DNA from: Parietaria judaica
Lineage: Eukaryota; Streptophyta; Magnoliopsida; Rosales; Urticaceae
Assembly: GCA_954871525.1 (NCBI GenBank)
Contig: OX940861.1
Coordinates: 34,733,201-34,797,200 of the forward strand
Length of the DNA: 64,000 nucleotides
Direction of reading: 5' to 3'
Shown: positions 11,064 to 21,932 of the stretch, one piece after another
Numbering within the stretch: position 1 is the first letter of the stretch
Layout: the number at the start of each line of letters is the position of its first letter
The notes under the pieces: model-generated
What the model was told of the DNA's origin: nothing
Database searches by the model: none
The model's input: the letters and a program-made list of their open reading frames with translations, nothing else
Made by a program: the position numbers and the translations under genes

Positions 11064-12053
11064 TAGGGGTGTGCAGAAAAACCGGTAACCAGAAATTATC
11101 CGGTTTAAAATAACCGTAACCGGATTATTTTGAAAACAGGTTAAGGTTAACCGTATTCGGTTTCAAATAGGATAAGGTTACAGGTTATTTATTTTAGGGA
11201 TAATAGCGGGTAAAGTAGCCAAACTTTCAAGACTTGTGTCAAGAAAGGTCCAAACTCAATTAATAGCGGGAAAAGTAGCCAAATATAATAAACGTGTAAA
11301 AAATGACAATTTTATCCACCGAAATCTATTATCATATTATATGACGTGACAACTAGGTGGTGCCATGTGTGCAAAAATCAAAATTCAGGGTTTTAACACG
11401 TGGAATGACGTGACATGACTCTAATAGATGTTAAGTTTCGGTGGATGGAATTGTCATTTTTTACATGTTTGTTGCTTTTGGCTATTTTTGCCGCTATTAA
11501 TTGAGTTTGGACCTTTCTTAACACAAGTCTTGAAAGTTTGGCTACTTTACCCGCTATTATCCCTTTATTTTACAAAACAGGTTAATTTGGTAACCGGTTT
11601 TTCTAACCGGTTTTAATATTAAATTTTTTTATTTAAATATTTTAAAATTAATTTAATAGGATTTCTCTCTTCCCAAAAAAAAAAAGCCTCTTCGATTCCT
11701 TCTCTTTCTTTGGTTTGGATTTTTATATATATATTTATAACTGTTACTTTTTGGTTTTATGTTTTGGATCGGTGTATTTCGTTTTGGACTCGGTTGTCTC
11801 ATTGCTATTTATTTTGGACCGATTTATTTTATCGTTGCGAATATGTTGAATGCTATTTAAAAAAAAAAAAAAAAACAGGTTAAGGTTAGTAAACAGGTTA
11901 ATTAGATTTTGATAACCGGAAATTAGGTTAACCGGTTTCCGGTTAACCGGTTTTAAAAACAGGTTAAGGTTATTAAAACATGACTAACCGGAATTAGGTT
12001 AAGGATACCAAATAGTTGAAAATAAACAGGTTAACTGACCGGTTGCAGCCCTA
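11064..12053. mobile_element. hAT-type non-autonomous element with a nested MULE
   Basis: Termini are TAGGGGTGTGCA and TGCAGCCCTA, flanked by an exact 8-bp duplication TATATTAC (11056-11063 and 12054-12061), the hAT signature. The interior consists of short blocks built on AACCGGTTA and AACAGGTTAAGG in both orientations. A 367-bp MULE with its own 9-bp duplication (11197-11563) sits inside. Without it the element is about 614 bp. Confidence 0.88.
11197..11563. mobile_element. Small MULE (MITE-sized) nested in the hAT element
   Basis: Begins GGGATAATAGCGGG and ends CCCGCTATTATCCC, with inverted repeats of about 120 bp and almost no unique centre. An exact 9-bp duplication TTTATTTTA lies at 11188-11196 and 11564-11572, the size expected of Mutator-like transposition. 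Confidence 0.9.
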
Positions 12054-12061
12054 TATATTAC

Positions 12062-12336
12062 ATACGTAGCCAAAACGAGTAAAAGAACAAACTTGAGTAT
12101 AATTAGTTAATTACTGTAACTGAGGTCGCTTGGCATGTATTTTGGCAAAACGGGACCAGATACTTGACTTTTGGTCTCTTTTCGTTCGGTTCCGATGCCC
12201 CACATGGACGGTCTTTTCCCACTTCCCGGTTTTGGAGAGAAATTTAACTTTTTGGGCGGAAATCACATGACTCGGGCAGGGACAAAATCAAATTTCAGTG
12301 TGTGTGACTCGTTTAGTTTGTGGTTGTAGCGCGAAT
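12062..12336. other. Region upstream of the small ORF
   Basis: Becomes moderately GC-rich from 12150. No promoter motif could be assigned. Confidence 0.3.
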
Positions 12337-12594
12337 ATGGCAGTGAAATCGGAAAGAAAGAAGTGGCAGAGGAAGCAGAAGAAGAGCAAGAACCAGACAA
12401 GACAATCACTCGATGATGATCGAAGCAGTGGACAAGGCAAAGATTCAAGCTTTCTTGCCAAACAAGCAATGGAATTCTACAGCAACGAAGTTGATCAACA
12501 CTTCTGGTATCTTCTCCATGGCCCAAGAACGACTAGAAGATTGCCCGTTTTCGAAGAAATTTGCCCTCTGATTGAAAGAGATAGCCTAAGTTGA
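12337..12594 (+). CDS. Small lysine-rich ORF, unknown, possibly not a gene
   Basis: The 85-codon frame begins MAVKSERKKWQRKQKKSKNQ at 12337, an ATG in a reasonable context (GAATATGGC), chosen over the upstream in-frame ATG at 12298 whose extra 13 residues are unremarkable. The N-terminal 25 residues are strongly basic and could act as a nuclear signal; the rest is mixed (SLDDDRSSGQGKDSS, then FYSNEVDQHFWYLL) and matches no family I know. The bases around 12491-12522, inside the frame, are repeated with one change at 12591-12622, straddling the stop codon, so the end of the frame may have been produced by a 100-bp-spaced duplication. No splice sites or partner exons were recognised. Confidence 0.25.
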   Translation: MAVKSERKKWQRKQKKSKNQTRQSLDDDRSSGQGKDSSFLAKQAMEFYSNEVDQHFWYLLHGPRTTRRLPVFEEICPLIERDSLS

Positions 12595-12622
12595 TCAACA
12601 CTTCTGGTATCTTCTCCATAGC

Positions 12623-13209
12623 TCGGTAGTTTAATTTAGTTAAGCAATATATTTCCGTACTTCGTATTATTATTTTGTAATTATGAACGTTCCACAATGG
12701 GTCTTTTTGCTTAATGAGAAATTACCTTCAACGCAATTAAATTTGACCGCTTTCGAAAGAGAAAATGAGGCTTGTAGAAGGAACCGTTCCTATTACGATA
12801 TCGAATCTCGGGTCCTAGCACATATACATTCTCGATATTGTAACGGGAAATTAGGCTTGTAAAAGAAACATGACGAATCCCGTTACTATATCGGACTTTT
12901 CTTCGTAACCAAATAAACCGGAATATGTCGGGTTATAGCATATATACATGTATATAATTTCAGTACATAGAATTCATAATAATGGAAAGAATAGCCCTAA
13001 TCACTGGCTCAAAAAGTCAATCATTTTACAAGAATATAACCCAAATAAGTAATATTCTATAGCCATAAACACTATACGAAGAGTTGTAATATGAAGAAAG
13101 AATCATAAGTGTGTAGTTTCCAAATTAATTAACAAAAAGGTAATAAAAAAAAAAAGATATATCTTCAGGGCAGCAATAGAAAAACAAAACATTCTTTGCT
13201 GTTCGGAGA
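12623..13209. other. Intergenic, 3' side of the LIP1-like gene
   Basis: It contains two related segments (about 12770-12850 and 12860-12930; shared CCCGTTACTATATCGGA-type and AGGCTTGTA-AAG words), a weak direct repeat. The part next to 13210 would be the 3' untranslated region of the minus-strand gene. Confidence 0.35.
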
Positions 13210-16002
13210 TCAGACGTTGATATCCGAGCGTCGTGATCTCGCGACACTGTAGATTTCTGACGAGCTCTGAGAAAATCTAGGGAGGCTGTAGTTTTCGGAG
13301 ACGGAAACCGGCTGCTGAGGGTAAAGCGTGGGAGGCGGTGTGAGATTGCGCTGGGCCGGGAGTGGGGGGAGCATGTTGTATTTATAAGGGTCGCTGCGAA
13401 AACTGCAAACAATAACACGGAATTAACTGAATACTGCAAACAAAAGAATTTGGGGGTGCAGATACCCTTGATCTCAATTTTTTAGAGCGTATCTTGAAGG
13501 GTATTTTTGTAATTTTTATCCCTGATTCATTTGTTGTAATGACTACAAATACTAGGCTAATGAGTCGCGGTAAAACATATTGACAAAAGTATGCCAAAAA
13601 TGATGTATATGTGTTGAGTCCGCTATACTTTAACGGAAATAAACAAAAGGCGGTAAATGTACTCCAATAATACGAGGCCAGGAAGCTTTTGCGCGCTACC
13701 CGATCAGATTGGGGGGATTTAAAAACCCTTAAAGACTTTAGGGAAAACAAGTTAGTTCTTGCGACAACAGACCTTGTGTTCTTGTGCGCTTGGTCATCAT
13801 CGCTTAAATTGTCATCCAATCTCTGAACGGGTCTTGGAACGGGCGAACCAGACCACGAGTTAGGAGCCGGTGGTTCATCGGAAAAGTATCTTCTTCGAAT
13901 CAACTAAACCCACAAAAAAAGAAGACTTAGGCTATCTCCCAGAAGGAAGCACGAGAAAATGTGGCTAAAGCGTGAAGATGCGAAAAGAAATATACCAGTT
14001 TGAAGAATTTCATCACCGCTTCTTTGTCATATCTCGATTCCTTTGCAGCCTGCATATGCATTCGAGATGGAATACTGTATTGCACGTTAATACAACAGAC
14101 GACAAAAGGATGGAAACACAAAAATAGACAGATACACACTTGCAGACATCAGTATATCCTTGAGTAACTAACTCATGTTCTTAATAAGTGATGTTCTTAC
14201 TGCTAGAAGCCCTCCTGCGCCGGGAAAAATCTCAGTCAACGGAAGTTCCTCACTGGATGGAAGCAGACCCTGCTTTTCAACCCAATGCCGAGCAACATCA
14301 ACAAGATTTCCGCTACTACCCCTCGTCCCCTCTTTAGCCGCCACGTCAGCTTTATTCCCAATGACAATATACGGCACGGGAAGGCCACCAGGCCCCCCAG
14401 AGCTCAGAGGAGCTGAAAATGTCCCACTTAAAGCAACCTCAGTTGCCCATTTCTGCAAGCTGGTTTTGGTCCTCCTTTGAGAGAGATCGTCAACAAAAAT
14501 AACACCTGAATAAAATTACAAAATTGTCCTCACAATATTCAGTACCAGCAACATGGATAGGAAATAAAAGGGTTATTGGCGGCTTAGAAGTCAGCCTAAA
14601 ATCTAGTTATATTCTTTGATAAATTAGATAATATCATTGCTCACGGAAAAATATTCGTACACTTTTTAGTAGTAACCAAGTGCTTGTGTAAAGCAGAAAG
14701 GAAACCCTGGACTTCTTCGATAATGGCCTTCATAATATATTTTTAAATTTACAACATCAACCAGTTATATTTAGGAAGTTTTCATTACATATGGGGACTT
14801 TTCACTTGTAACAACTAACAATTACATATAATACAGCAAAACGATATAGCATTTCCTTATGTTGCAGAGAGTAGAAATTTTGGTACTAACCATTGATTTG
14901 CGTATAGAAGAGAGATCGACAATCTTTATATCTATCGTGCCCGGAAACATCCCAAAGCTCAACAAAGAAATCTCTCTCACTGTCGCCTTTGATGCTGCTA
15001 GTAGAACTACCACCGTTTCCGTAAGTAGTGTGCTGAATAGCCGAGGGAAAAAACACTTTAATGAACGTATTGACAACAAAAGAACGAATAAGCAGCTCTA
15101 CAATTCTCAGCAAACAAGAAAAATCCAAAAAGTTCACACCTTTATGTCAACTGTACATCCAATTGTCTGAGAAGGGCGAGCAATCGACGAACCTTTAACG
15201 ATCAGATTGACAAGTGATGTTTTCCCAACACCTATAAATCAACCATTTTAGACTTCAAAGATCCTATTTTCACACATCACACTAACAACATGATTTCACA
15301 AATTTTACTTTCTAACTCTATACCCGAAAATCGCAGCTCATCTCTACTATAACAAACGAAACTCAACCATCCTCAAGTGGTGTGAGAAGAACTGAAATCA
15401 ATCTAAACAGCACCAACAAATGAATCATTTTAGACGCCAATTATTCGTATTTCACACATTACACTAAAATTTGACTTTCTAACTATAAATTCACAAATTG
15501 CAACTCGTCAACTTACAGATGAAACTGAACCAATCACCAGAGTTCCGGGAAGAACTTAAATCAATCTAAACAGCACTACAAATGAATCATTCCAACTTCA
15601 AAGATTGTACTTTTACATATGACACTAAACAGTAAAATTTCATAAATTTGAAGTTCTAACTCTAAATCCGCAACTCTTCCACGATCAATTAAAACTAAAT
15701 TCTACATAAAAATAAACCTACACAGCATCACAAATGAATCATTCTAGAATTCGAAGATGGTACTTTTGCATATCACAATAACGATATAATTTCACAGAAT
15801 TCGAAGTTTCAACTCCGAATTCGCAACTCAACTAGTCTTCAGAAACCAAGGAAGAACTCAGAATCAATCTACATTCTACACAACACAAATTTAAACCCAA
15901 AATCAACAAACCTGAATCGCCAACGACGAGAACTCGAACCTGCCCACACGGAGGTCCTCCGCTTTGCTCACTGTTCTCTCTCTCGCGTTCCCTCCAAAAC
16001 AT
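13210..16002 (-). CDS. LIP1: LIP1-like small GTPase, seven exons, intact
   Basis: Exons on the minus strand: 16002-15912, 15231-15140, 15032-14891, 14505-14201, 14049-13996, 13903-13773, 13393-13210. All introns are GT-AG, and the joined frame is 999 nt, 332 aa, without a stop. The protein starts MFWRERERENSEQSGG and has a P-loop GDSGVGKTS (across the exon 1/2 junction), switch II-like WDVSGHDRYKD and a G4 motif NKAD. An extended C-terminal tail includes RRRYFSDEPPAP, LPPLPAQRNLTPPPTLYPQQ and a final SRRSDINV. This matches Arabidopsis LIGHT INSENSITIVE PERIOD1 (about 340 aa), an atypical Rab/RABL-related GTPase affecting circadian period, light input and salt response. It lacks the C-terminal cysteines needed for prenylation, as the family does. 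The start was chosen because MFWRER is the family start; an upstream ATG at 16023 adds only seven residues. No transposon interrupts it. Confidence 0.93.
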
Positions 16003-16430
16003 CTCGCTCTCCCGAAAACGCAATCAATTCCAAATCGATCACATCCCAAACCTAAAGCCAGATCCACCGACAAATCCGACCAAAGCAAACCAACACCGAC
16101 TCAGATTTTTGCTCGGAATCAACAATACACACGAACGGCGAGAGATCCGAACTGAAATCACTAAGAATCGTACAAATTCAATCAATCAATTGCACCAAAT
16201 CATCGCTTAATAAGTGTAATCCAAAAATCGTTCGACGCACCTGAATCGAAACCCTATGGAGAACTCGCGTAAGGGACGATGATTCGAAGGAAGGAATCCA
16301 ATTACGATACGTTAATCTGTGTTCGCCATGGAAGCAGTATCGTGCAAGCTTTAATGGTGATGTGAAGAGAAAGGCGGGTTATATACCGAAATAACCAAAC
16401 TCACTGCTTCAGCTTTCCTGTAACAAAGCT
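16003..16430 (-). promoter_or_regulatory. 5' leader and promoter region of the LIP1-like gene
   Basis: The sequence directly before the start codon is C/A-rich on the plus strand (G/T-rich as transcribed) and likely 5' untranslated. A GATTCAG|GTGCGTCG string on the minus strand at about 16237-16251 would serve as donor of a leader intron. This is inferred from sequence character only. Confidence 0.4.
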
Positions 16431-16439
16431 TTTTTTTTT

Positions 16440-16553
16440 TACCTAGAACGGTTCGGCGTTTGGGCCCGAGCGGGCGGGCCGGCCACGAGCCTGCCCGTCC
16501 CGGACTGAATCGGTGATCGGCCCTCGAGCCTGGACTCCCAGTGTAGGTGGGCT

Positions 16554-16586
<33 letters not shown>

Positions 16587-16795
16587 TGCAGCTCAGACAC
16601 CCCAAGGCCCGAGCCGGCCTGTCCCGAGATTATTCCGATTTCGGGTCCTCAGGCCTGTTCTCCCAGTGTGGACGGGCCGGCCCGAGCTCGAGCTACAATT
16701 CATCTAGCTCGAGCCTATCTGTCCGGCAATGATTCGGTGTTCGGGCCCTGTGAGCCTGAACTCTCAGTGTGGGCCGGCTCGCCTGGCCGTGCACA
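16440..16795. repeat. GC-rich block with a GCCCGA hexamer array
   Basis: An abrupt GC-rich island in AT-rich surroundings. Five consecutive GCCCGA units lie at about 16555-16584, and GGGCC-GGCC words occur in both orientations. The phrase CTCCCAGTGT-G-GGGC recurs at about 16534, 16660 and 16761, so it is a roughly 110-130-bp degenerate tandem repeat. No coding frame is supported. Confidence 0.6.
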
Positions 16796-17582
16796 ACTTT
16801 CTTAATTTTATTTTTATTTTTTAAAAATTCCTTTCGAATACGGATTCATAACTTATAAATTATACTTTAATTTATGCGGTATAAAAACTTGTTTATATGT
16901 TTATCAAATATTCAATCTCTAGTTAATATTCATGCAGATTTTGGATAATTAAAGACAATTTTGCAACAAATTCAGGCATTTAAATGTCCAAAAAATGTCC
17001 AATTGGCTTTATTCATAAACGAATGTACTCGTCAGTTAACGACATAAAATATGGCGTCGTTCAGATGTCCAATTGGCTTTATAGATAATACCCATTTTAT
17101 TTTCGAGAAAGAATAGTTGGTCGTTTTTATAATTAAATGCAAAATAATGTTGGTTTTTTCGATGTGAAGAAGTCTATTTGAAACTTGTTTTTGTTCTCAT
17201 TCGTTCGCCATGTTTTTTCTTGAAATCCTAAAAGAATACACCACTACAATTATTTGCTTCCATTGTTCATGTGACTGTACTTCACGAGATTTTCAATTAT
17301 TTTGCATATTGACTGTAACTCTGCTATATACATATATACTTCTTCAAAAAATTCTGAGTTTATAATTCATGAGACGCAAATGTATGTCCCCGTTACATAT
17401 GTAATCGTGGCCAATAAGACCACATGATTTTACATTGAATATATTAATTATTTAGTAATGCAATAGTGCACTATAAATTTGATCAATATTGTTACTCACA
17501 TTCAACAACGAAAAATAGCCCATAGTATTTTACTTTTATACTTTTACTTTGTTTTCACTTTATAAACTAATTACATCGTACT

Positions 17583-18232
17583 TAAGGGTGTGCATAGGTT
17601 GGATTGGGTTGGCTCGAGCTATAAATTAACCCGACCAGATCTTATTAGGTTTTAAAATAGCAACTCAATCCAACCCAATATTTTTGAATGCCCAATCTAA
17701 CTCAACCCGAAAAACTCTGGGTTGGGTTGCGTTGGGTCATTGGACTGAACTATATTAAAAAAAATTACCGAATAACACATAAATTTAAACCGTCAATCAG
17801 TCAACATAAATTTAATATAATATTAATCAATATCCTATTAAAAAACTAAACTTTATTAAGTCCTAAACATTCAATAAGTAACTAAACTAGAAGCGTAATC
17901 GTAACATAAACATAAACTAGAAACATAATCATAGACGTAAAATAATAGTTAAACATAAGGATGAGACTTAGGAGTTATTTTACTTTTTTACTCTATGTGT
18001 TTTTACTTACTTAAAATTCGTCAAATATTAAAAACAGTAACAAATTACTTAAAAAAGAAAAGCTTCGTTGGGTCAATTGAGCCGGCCCAACCCAATGCAT
18101 CCGGCCCGACTCCAACCCGATAATTTATTTGGGTTGGACCCAACCCAACATGATATTTATTGGGTTAATTGGATTGGGTTACATGGGGTTGAGTTGAACG
18201 GTTGGGTTGATTTTTTTTTTTGTACACCCTTA
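17583..18232. mobile_element. hAT-like MITE rich in TTGGGTTGGG words
   Basis: Ends are TAAGGGTGTGCA and TGTACACCCTTA, a 12-bp inverted repeat with one or two mismatches. The sub-terminal zones carry GGGTTGGGTT words in one orientation and CAACCCAAC in the other. The type resembles the element at 11064-12053. I could not find a clean target duplication (ATCGTACT left, ATTATAAG right), so the family call is by ends only. Confidence 0.55.
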
Positions 18233-18433
18233 ATTATAAGTAAAAATGTGGCATCATTGTAAATTCTCAATTCGGGTTTTAAAATCTGTTATTTTTGCGT
18301 TTTTCGAAGTCGTGTGTGAGAGAGAAAGCTTGATCTGATTGAAGAATACATTTTGTAATTTGTTTTTTTAATTAATTCTAAAACTGAAATATTTAGTATG
18401 TGAATTGCGTTTATTATTGATTAATTGTCCGAG

Positions 18434-18655
18434 TTTTTTTTTTTTTTTTTTTTTTGAATGGGGTGGCACTATCGGCCAATGTTACAATGCACTCTCGCAT
18501 GACTTAGATATATTCAGTGTAAGAACAGTTGGCACTAAAGACCAAGTTTACAATATGTAAAAGGGGCACTCAATTGAGTCCCATGAGGGTTTGAACCCAT
18601 GACCTATTGAATAGAGGAGTAATGGAGTTACCACTAGGCCAAACAAGGTTGGTTA
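18434..18655 (-). mobile_element. tRNA-derived SINE (Au-like), minus strand
   Basis: Read on the minus strand it begins near the A box GGCCTAGTGGTAA, continues to a B box GGGTTCAAACCC about 40 bp further on, and ends in a long A run (poly-T at 18434-18456 on the plus strand). It is flanked by an exact 13-bp duplication TTAATTGTCCGAG at 18421-18433 and 18656-18668. About 220 bp, typical for a plant SINE. Confidence 0.88.
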
Positions 18656-18882
18656 TTAATTGTCCGAGTTTGAACAAGATAAAATTAATTTGACGCTATA
18701 ATTTTTCAAAAATCATATTCAAAATTTGATTTCACTTGGTCAATAGAGAATGTTCTATGGTATACAATATATAATTCCTCTAATAATTAGATTTCAACCC
18801 ATAAAACAGTTACAACAAAGTACCACAATCATGCTTCTGAGTTGTGACCAAGATTATTCTTACTACTTTTTAATTTATATAA

Positions 18883-20173
18883 GGGTTAATTGTGGAAAAT
18901 ATACTCAATCTTTTTCGATATTCTTCGATGAATACCCAACCTCAAACGGGCTAGGCAAAAGTACTTAACGTGAGGCTTTTGTCGCTGATGTTCCAGTTTC
19001 GTCCAATCCGTCAACTCGTCCGTTAGGCCCAACCACATGGCCGTTAACTACTTGCTGACTGGAACCAATTTATGCCACGTGTTTATGCCACGTCAGCACC
19101 CATTTTAATCAGAAAGAAAAAAAATTAAAACCACGTTTAAACTTTAAACCATCCAGCTTCCCTCTTCTCTCTCCATGTTCTTCTTTAAGCTTCTATTGTA
19201 ACCCTAAATCTCACACTCAGATGAAGGCGAATGGATACTTCCGGCGAACCCAACCCGTATGCTCCTGCTCCTCCGCCTTGCTGGCGTGACCCAGACGTCG
19301 ATCCAACGCCAATTTATGGTAAGAAATACTCTTAACCCTCAAGCTCCTCTTGTATGTGTATCTAACACCGAAAGCTTGCAACTTTCAGTTGAAAAAAGCT
19401 TTCTTATGGGGATTAGAACATTAAAAATCATTCCTTTTTCGTGTAAAAGCTTCTTTAAAATTTAGGGTTTCTGAAAGTTAAGAATTTGTTAGCTTTTATA
19501 GATGTTTTCATGGTTTTTGTATCAACCACGGAACCTTTGTTTGGGGTTTAAGACGGTCTAAAAAATGTAGAGTATTGTCGTCGACCCACATAGACAAACC
19601 CAATCACCACCGGGTAGATTAGAACAAGCACCGAGTTCTCCCGAAACCTTTAGGATGAGTGGAAGAGAACGACCCTCGAGAATCCATCACAACCCGCAAC
19701 TGGAGGGAAAGAGAGGTCGGCGACGAGAAAGAGAAGCAACCGACTGGTGGGGAAGCAAGCTCAGGTCGAAGGAGAGGGGAAAAAGAAAAAGGAGAGAGCC
19801 CTTATTTTTTTGAAGGCTAAGATCGAATCTTGGGTTTTGATTATAATGATTTGTTTTCATTGTATTTTTATTTATTTAAATTTTTTATCCTCATTGGTTA
19901 ATGATAATTCGTTTAGGATTAAACGTGGGTTTAATTTTTTTAATTTTTAATTTTTTGAGTTAAAATGAGTGCTGACGTGGTATGAACACGTGGCATAAAT
20001 TGGTCCTAGTCAGCAAGTAGTTAATGGCCTTGTGGTTGGGCCTAACGGGCGAGGTGAAGGATAGAACATCATCGACAAAAGCCTCACGTTAGGTACTTTT
20101 GCCTAGGTTGTTTGAGGTTGGATACTCATAGGAGAATATAAAAAAAGTTAGGTATTTTTACCGCAATTAACCT
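18883..20173. mobile_element. 1.3-kb non-autonomous MULE carrying an exon-like segment
   Basis: The left end starts GGGTTAATTGTGG; the right end closes CCGCAATTAACCT, one base off the exact inverse. Inverted repeats extend about 230 bp. An exact 9-bp duplication TTTATATAA lies at 18874-18882 and 20174-20182. The interior is unlike the ends, with pyrimidine-rich leader-like sequence, an ATG-started open segment ending at a splice donor, then purine-rich sequence. Structure is that of a Pack-MULE, but the source gene is not known to me. Confidence 0.88.
19231..19318 (+). pseudogene. Exon-like segment inside the MULE
   Basis: From ATG 19231 it reads MDTSGEPNPYAP, then PPPCWRDPDVDPTPIYG, then G|GTAAGAAAT, a good splice donor. 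The preceding 90 bp are pyrimidine-rich with ACCCTAAATCTC, like a plant 5' leader. A homologous segment (PPP-stop-RDPGIDPNMPDYG, also ending at a GT) lies in the unrelated-ended MULE at 48970-49045. I do not recognise the protein family. Either a captured first exon or a short MULE-specific coding exon. Confidence 0.45.
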
Positions 20174-20182
20174 TTTATATAA

Positions 20183-21925
20183 AAGAAATTAAAGTGATTT
20201 TGAAACTAAAATAACACGTGGGTCCATTGCTTAGATTTCCGTTTACTCGAAGAAAATAAAGTTTGTCAAAGTCAAGGATACTCTTGTAATTTTGCTTCTG
20301 AAAGATTCATTCTTTAGTAAAGTAAGTAAACGTCGAAATCAATAAAATAGTTGGGATTGAGGCTAATATCCTTCCAAGACCCAATTTACTTTTCTAACCT
20401 TAAATTGTTTTACGGGTATGGGTATATCGCACGCTAACATGCAAGTACGAATAAAGGCATGTCGTATACTGCAAATATCACATAAATTTCACGGGCATAC
20501 CGCGTGTCGATGAATATATCGACAGAAATTCTGAAAAATAATCACAAAAATTGGACAAAAAATTTATATATGTTCAAAATTATTTATTTATCATCTTAAA
20601 ACATAAATAACTAAAAAAAATCACATTAATAATACACCATATTGATAAGTTATAGTTCTGTCTATATAAAAATAAGAGTTATACTAGTAACTTATATAAA
20701 TTACAAAATACGGGCATGCCGCAACTCTCAAAATAAAACATTATATTTATAAGTTATAGTTGTTCACGGGCATGCCGCAACTCTCAAAATACGGGCATAC
20801 ATGTCATAGGCATGCCGGGGCCTTTAAAACCATGTTAAATTGTGCCTTTTTTTTAACCACGACATAATATCAACTTATTTAAAATAATGTAACGTAGTCA
20901 CAAACTTGTAATTATACTAATTAAATACTCAATCTCGGTAAAACTATATTTTTTTATTGGTTTTACATTTTTATATGCACTTATAAAATTAAAAATAGAG
21001 TTCCCGACGTAGCTTTACCACTTTCGGAAGAGATTATGCGACGTCTTTCCGCCCGAGGATAATTAGCAGCCTAAAAAAATACACATTATTACTATCAAAA
21101 GTAGATACATAATTCTACATTACTTTAATAATATAAATCAATATTACGTTAATTTAGTTAGTTAATTAATATGTTTTGATGATTAATGGTCCCTTCCTTT
21201 ATTCTTGTGGGTTTAAAAGGCATTATTGGTTAGTTGCCATAATGCTAACCAAAATTTAAACATGATTTATAAATAAAAAAATAAAAATAAACTAAACTAA
21301 ACCGTGTGGACCATTTTTAGATTCCATCTTATTAAATTAGATTGTTATGTCTCCGACAGTAACTAATTGTTCCATTTTAACTACCATACTCCATACTATT
21401 TCTGGATTTTCTTTTTATGGAAAGTGTTTATTATATATGCAGTAAAACCCGTAAATGTACCACAAAATATCTTTTAGTGCGCGATATATTTTAAATTTTA
21501 TTTTTATCATGATAAAAAATAAATAAAGCAATCCGCAAGTTTTATTTATTTTTTATTATGGAAAAAGTTTAAAAAAATTAAAATTTATATTACCATAAAT
21601 TCTAATTTTTTTACGACAAAATTATTTTTTTATAGAAGTTTTATCATAATAAAATAAATTTTGGAATATACACCATATTTAAAATATACCAAGGAGTAAA
21701 CTATAGATTTGAATACAGTAGTGCCGTCAAGCTTTTCATATTTTTAAAATTCCATCAAATATTTAAGTAAATATACATATTATTTTATTTATTATATTAT
21801 ATTTTTTAAATATAATATAATAAATAAAATAATTTTAAATAATTTTCCGCTAACAAGTTTTCCGCTTTAAAATAATTTTTAAATGTTACCGGGACGGCTC
21901 AAAGGCATATTTCGGCGTAATGGAA
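20183..21925. other. AT-rich intergenic stretch with a small direct repeat
   Basis: A 25-bp word CGGGCATGCCGCAACTCTC plus AAAATA occurs at 20711-20735 and 20767-20791, with partial versions (CGGGCATAC) at about 20501 and 20793. Otherwise long A/T runs and no supported gene. Confidence 0.5.
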
Positions 21926-21932
21926 CCGGGAA

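Noticed and set aside
13125..13903. Long minus-strand frames running through LIP1 introns
   Set aside because: They read across the exon 6-intron-exon 7 boundaries; the spliced model matches the family and keeps frame.
17600..18220. Interstitial telomere repeats
   Set aside because: Words are GGGTTGG, not the plant telomere unit TTTAGGG, and they occur in both orientations inside a MITE.
18590..18650. tRNA gene on the minus strand
   Set aside because: A and B boxes are present, but there is no cloverleaf end, and a poly-A tail plus 13-bp duplication show a SINE.
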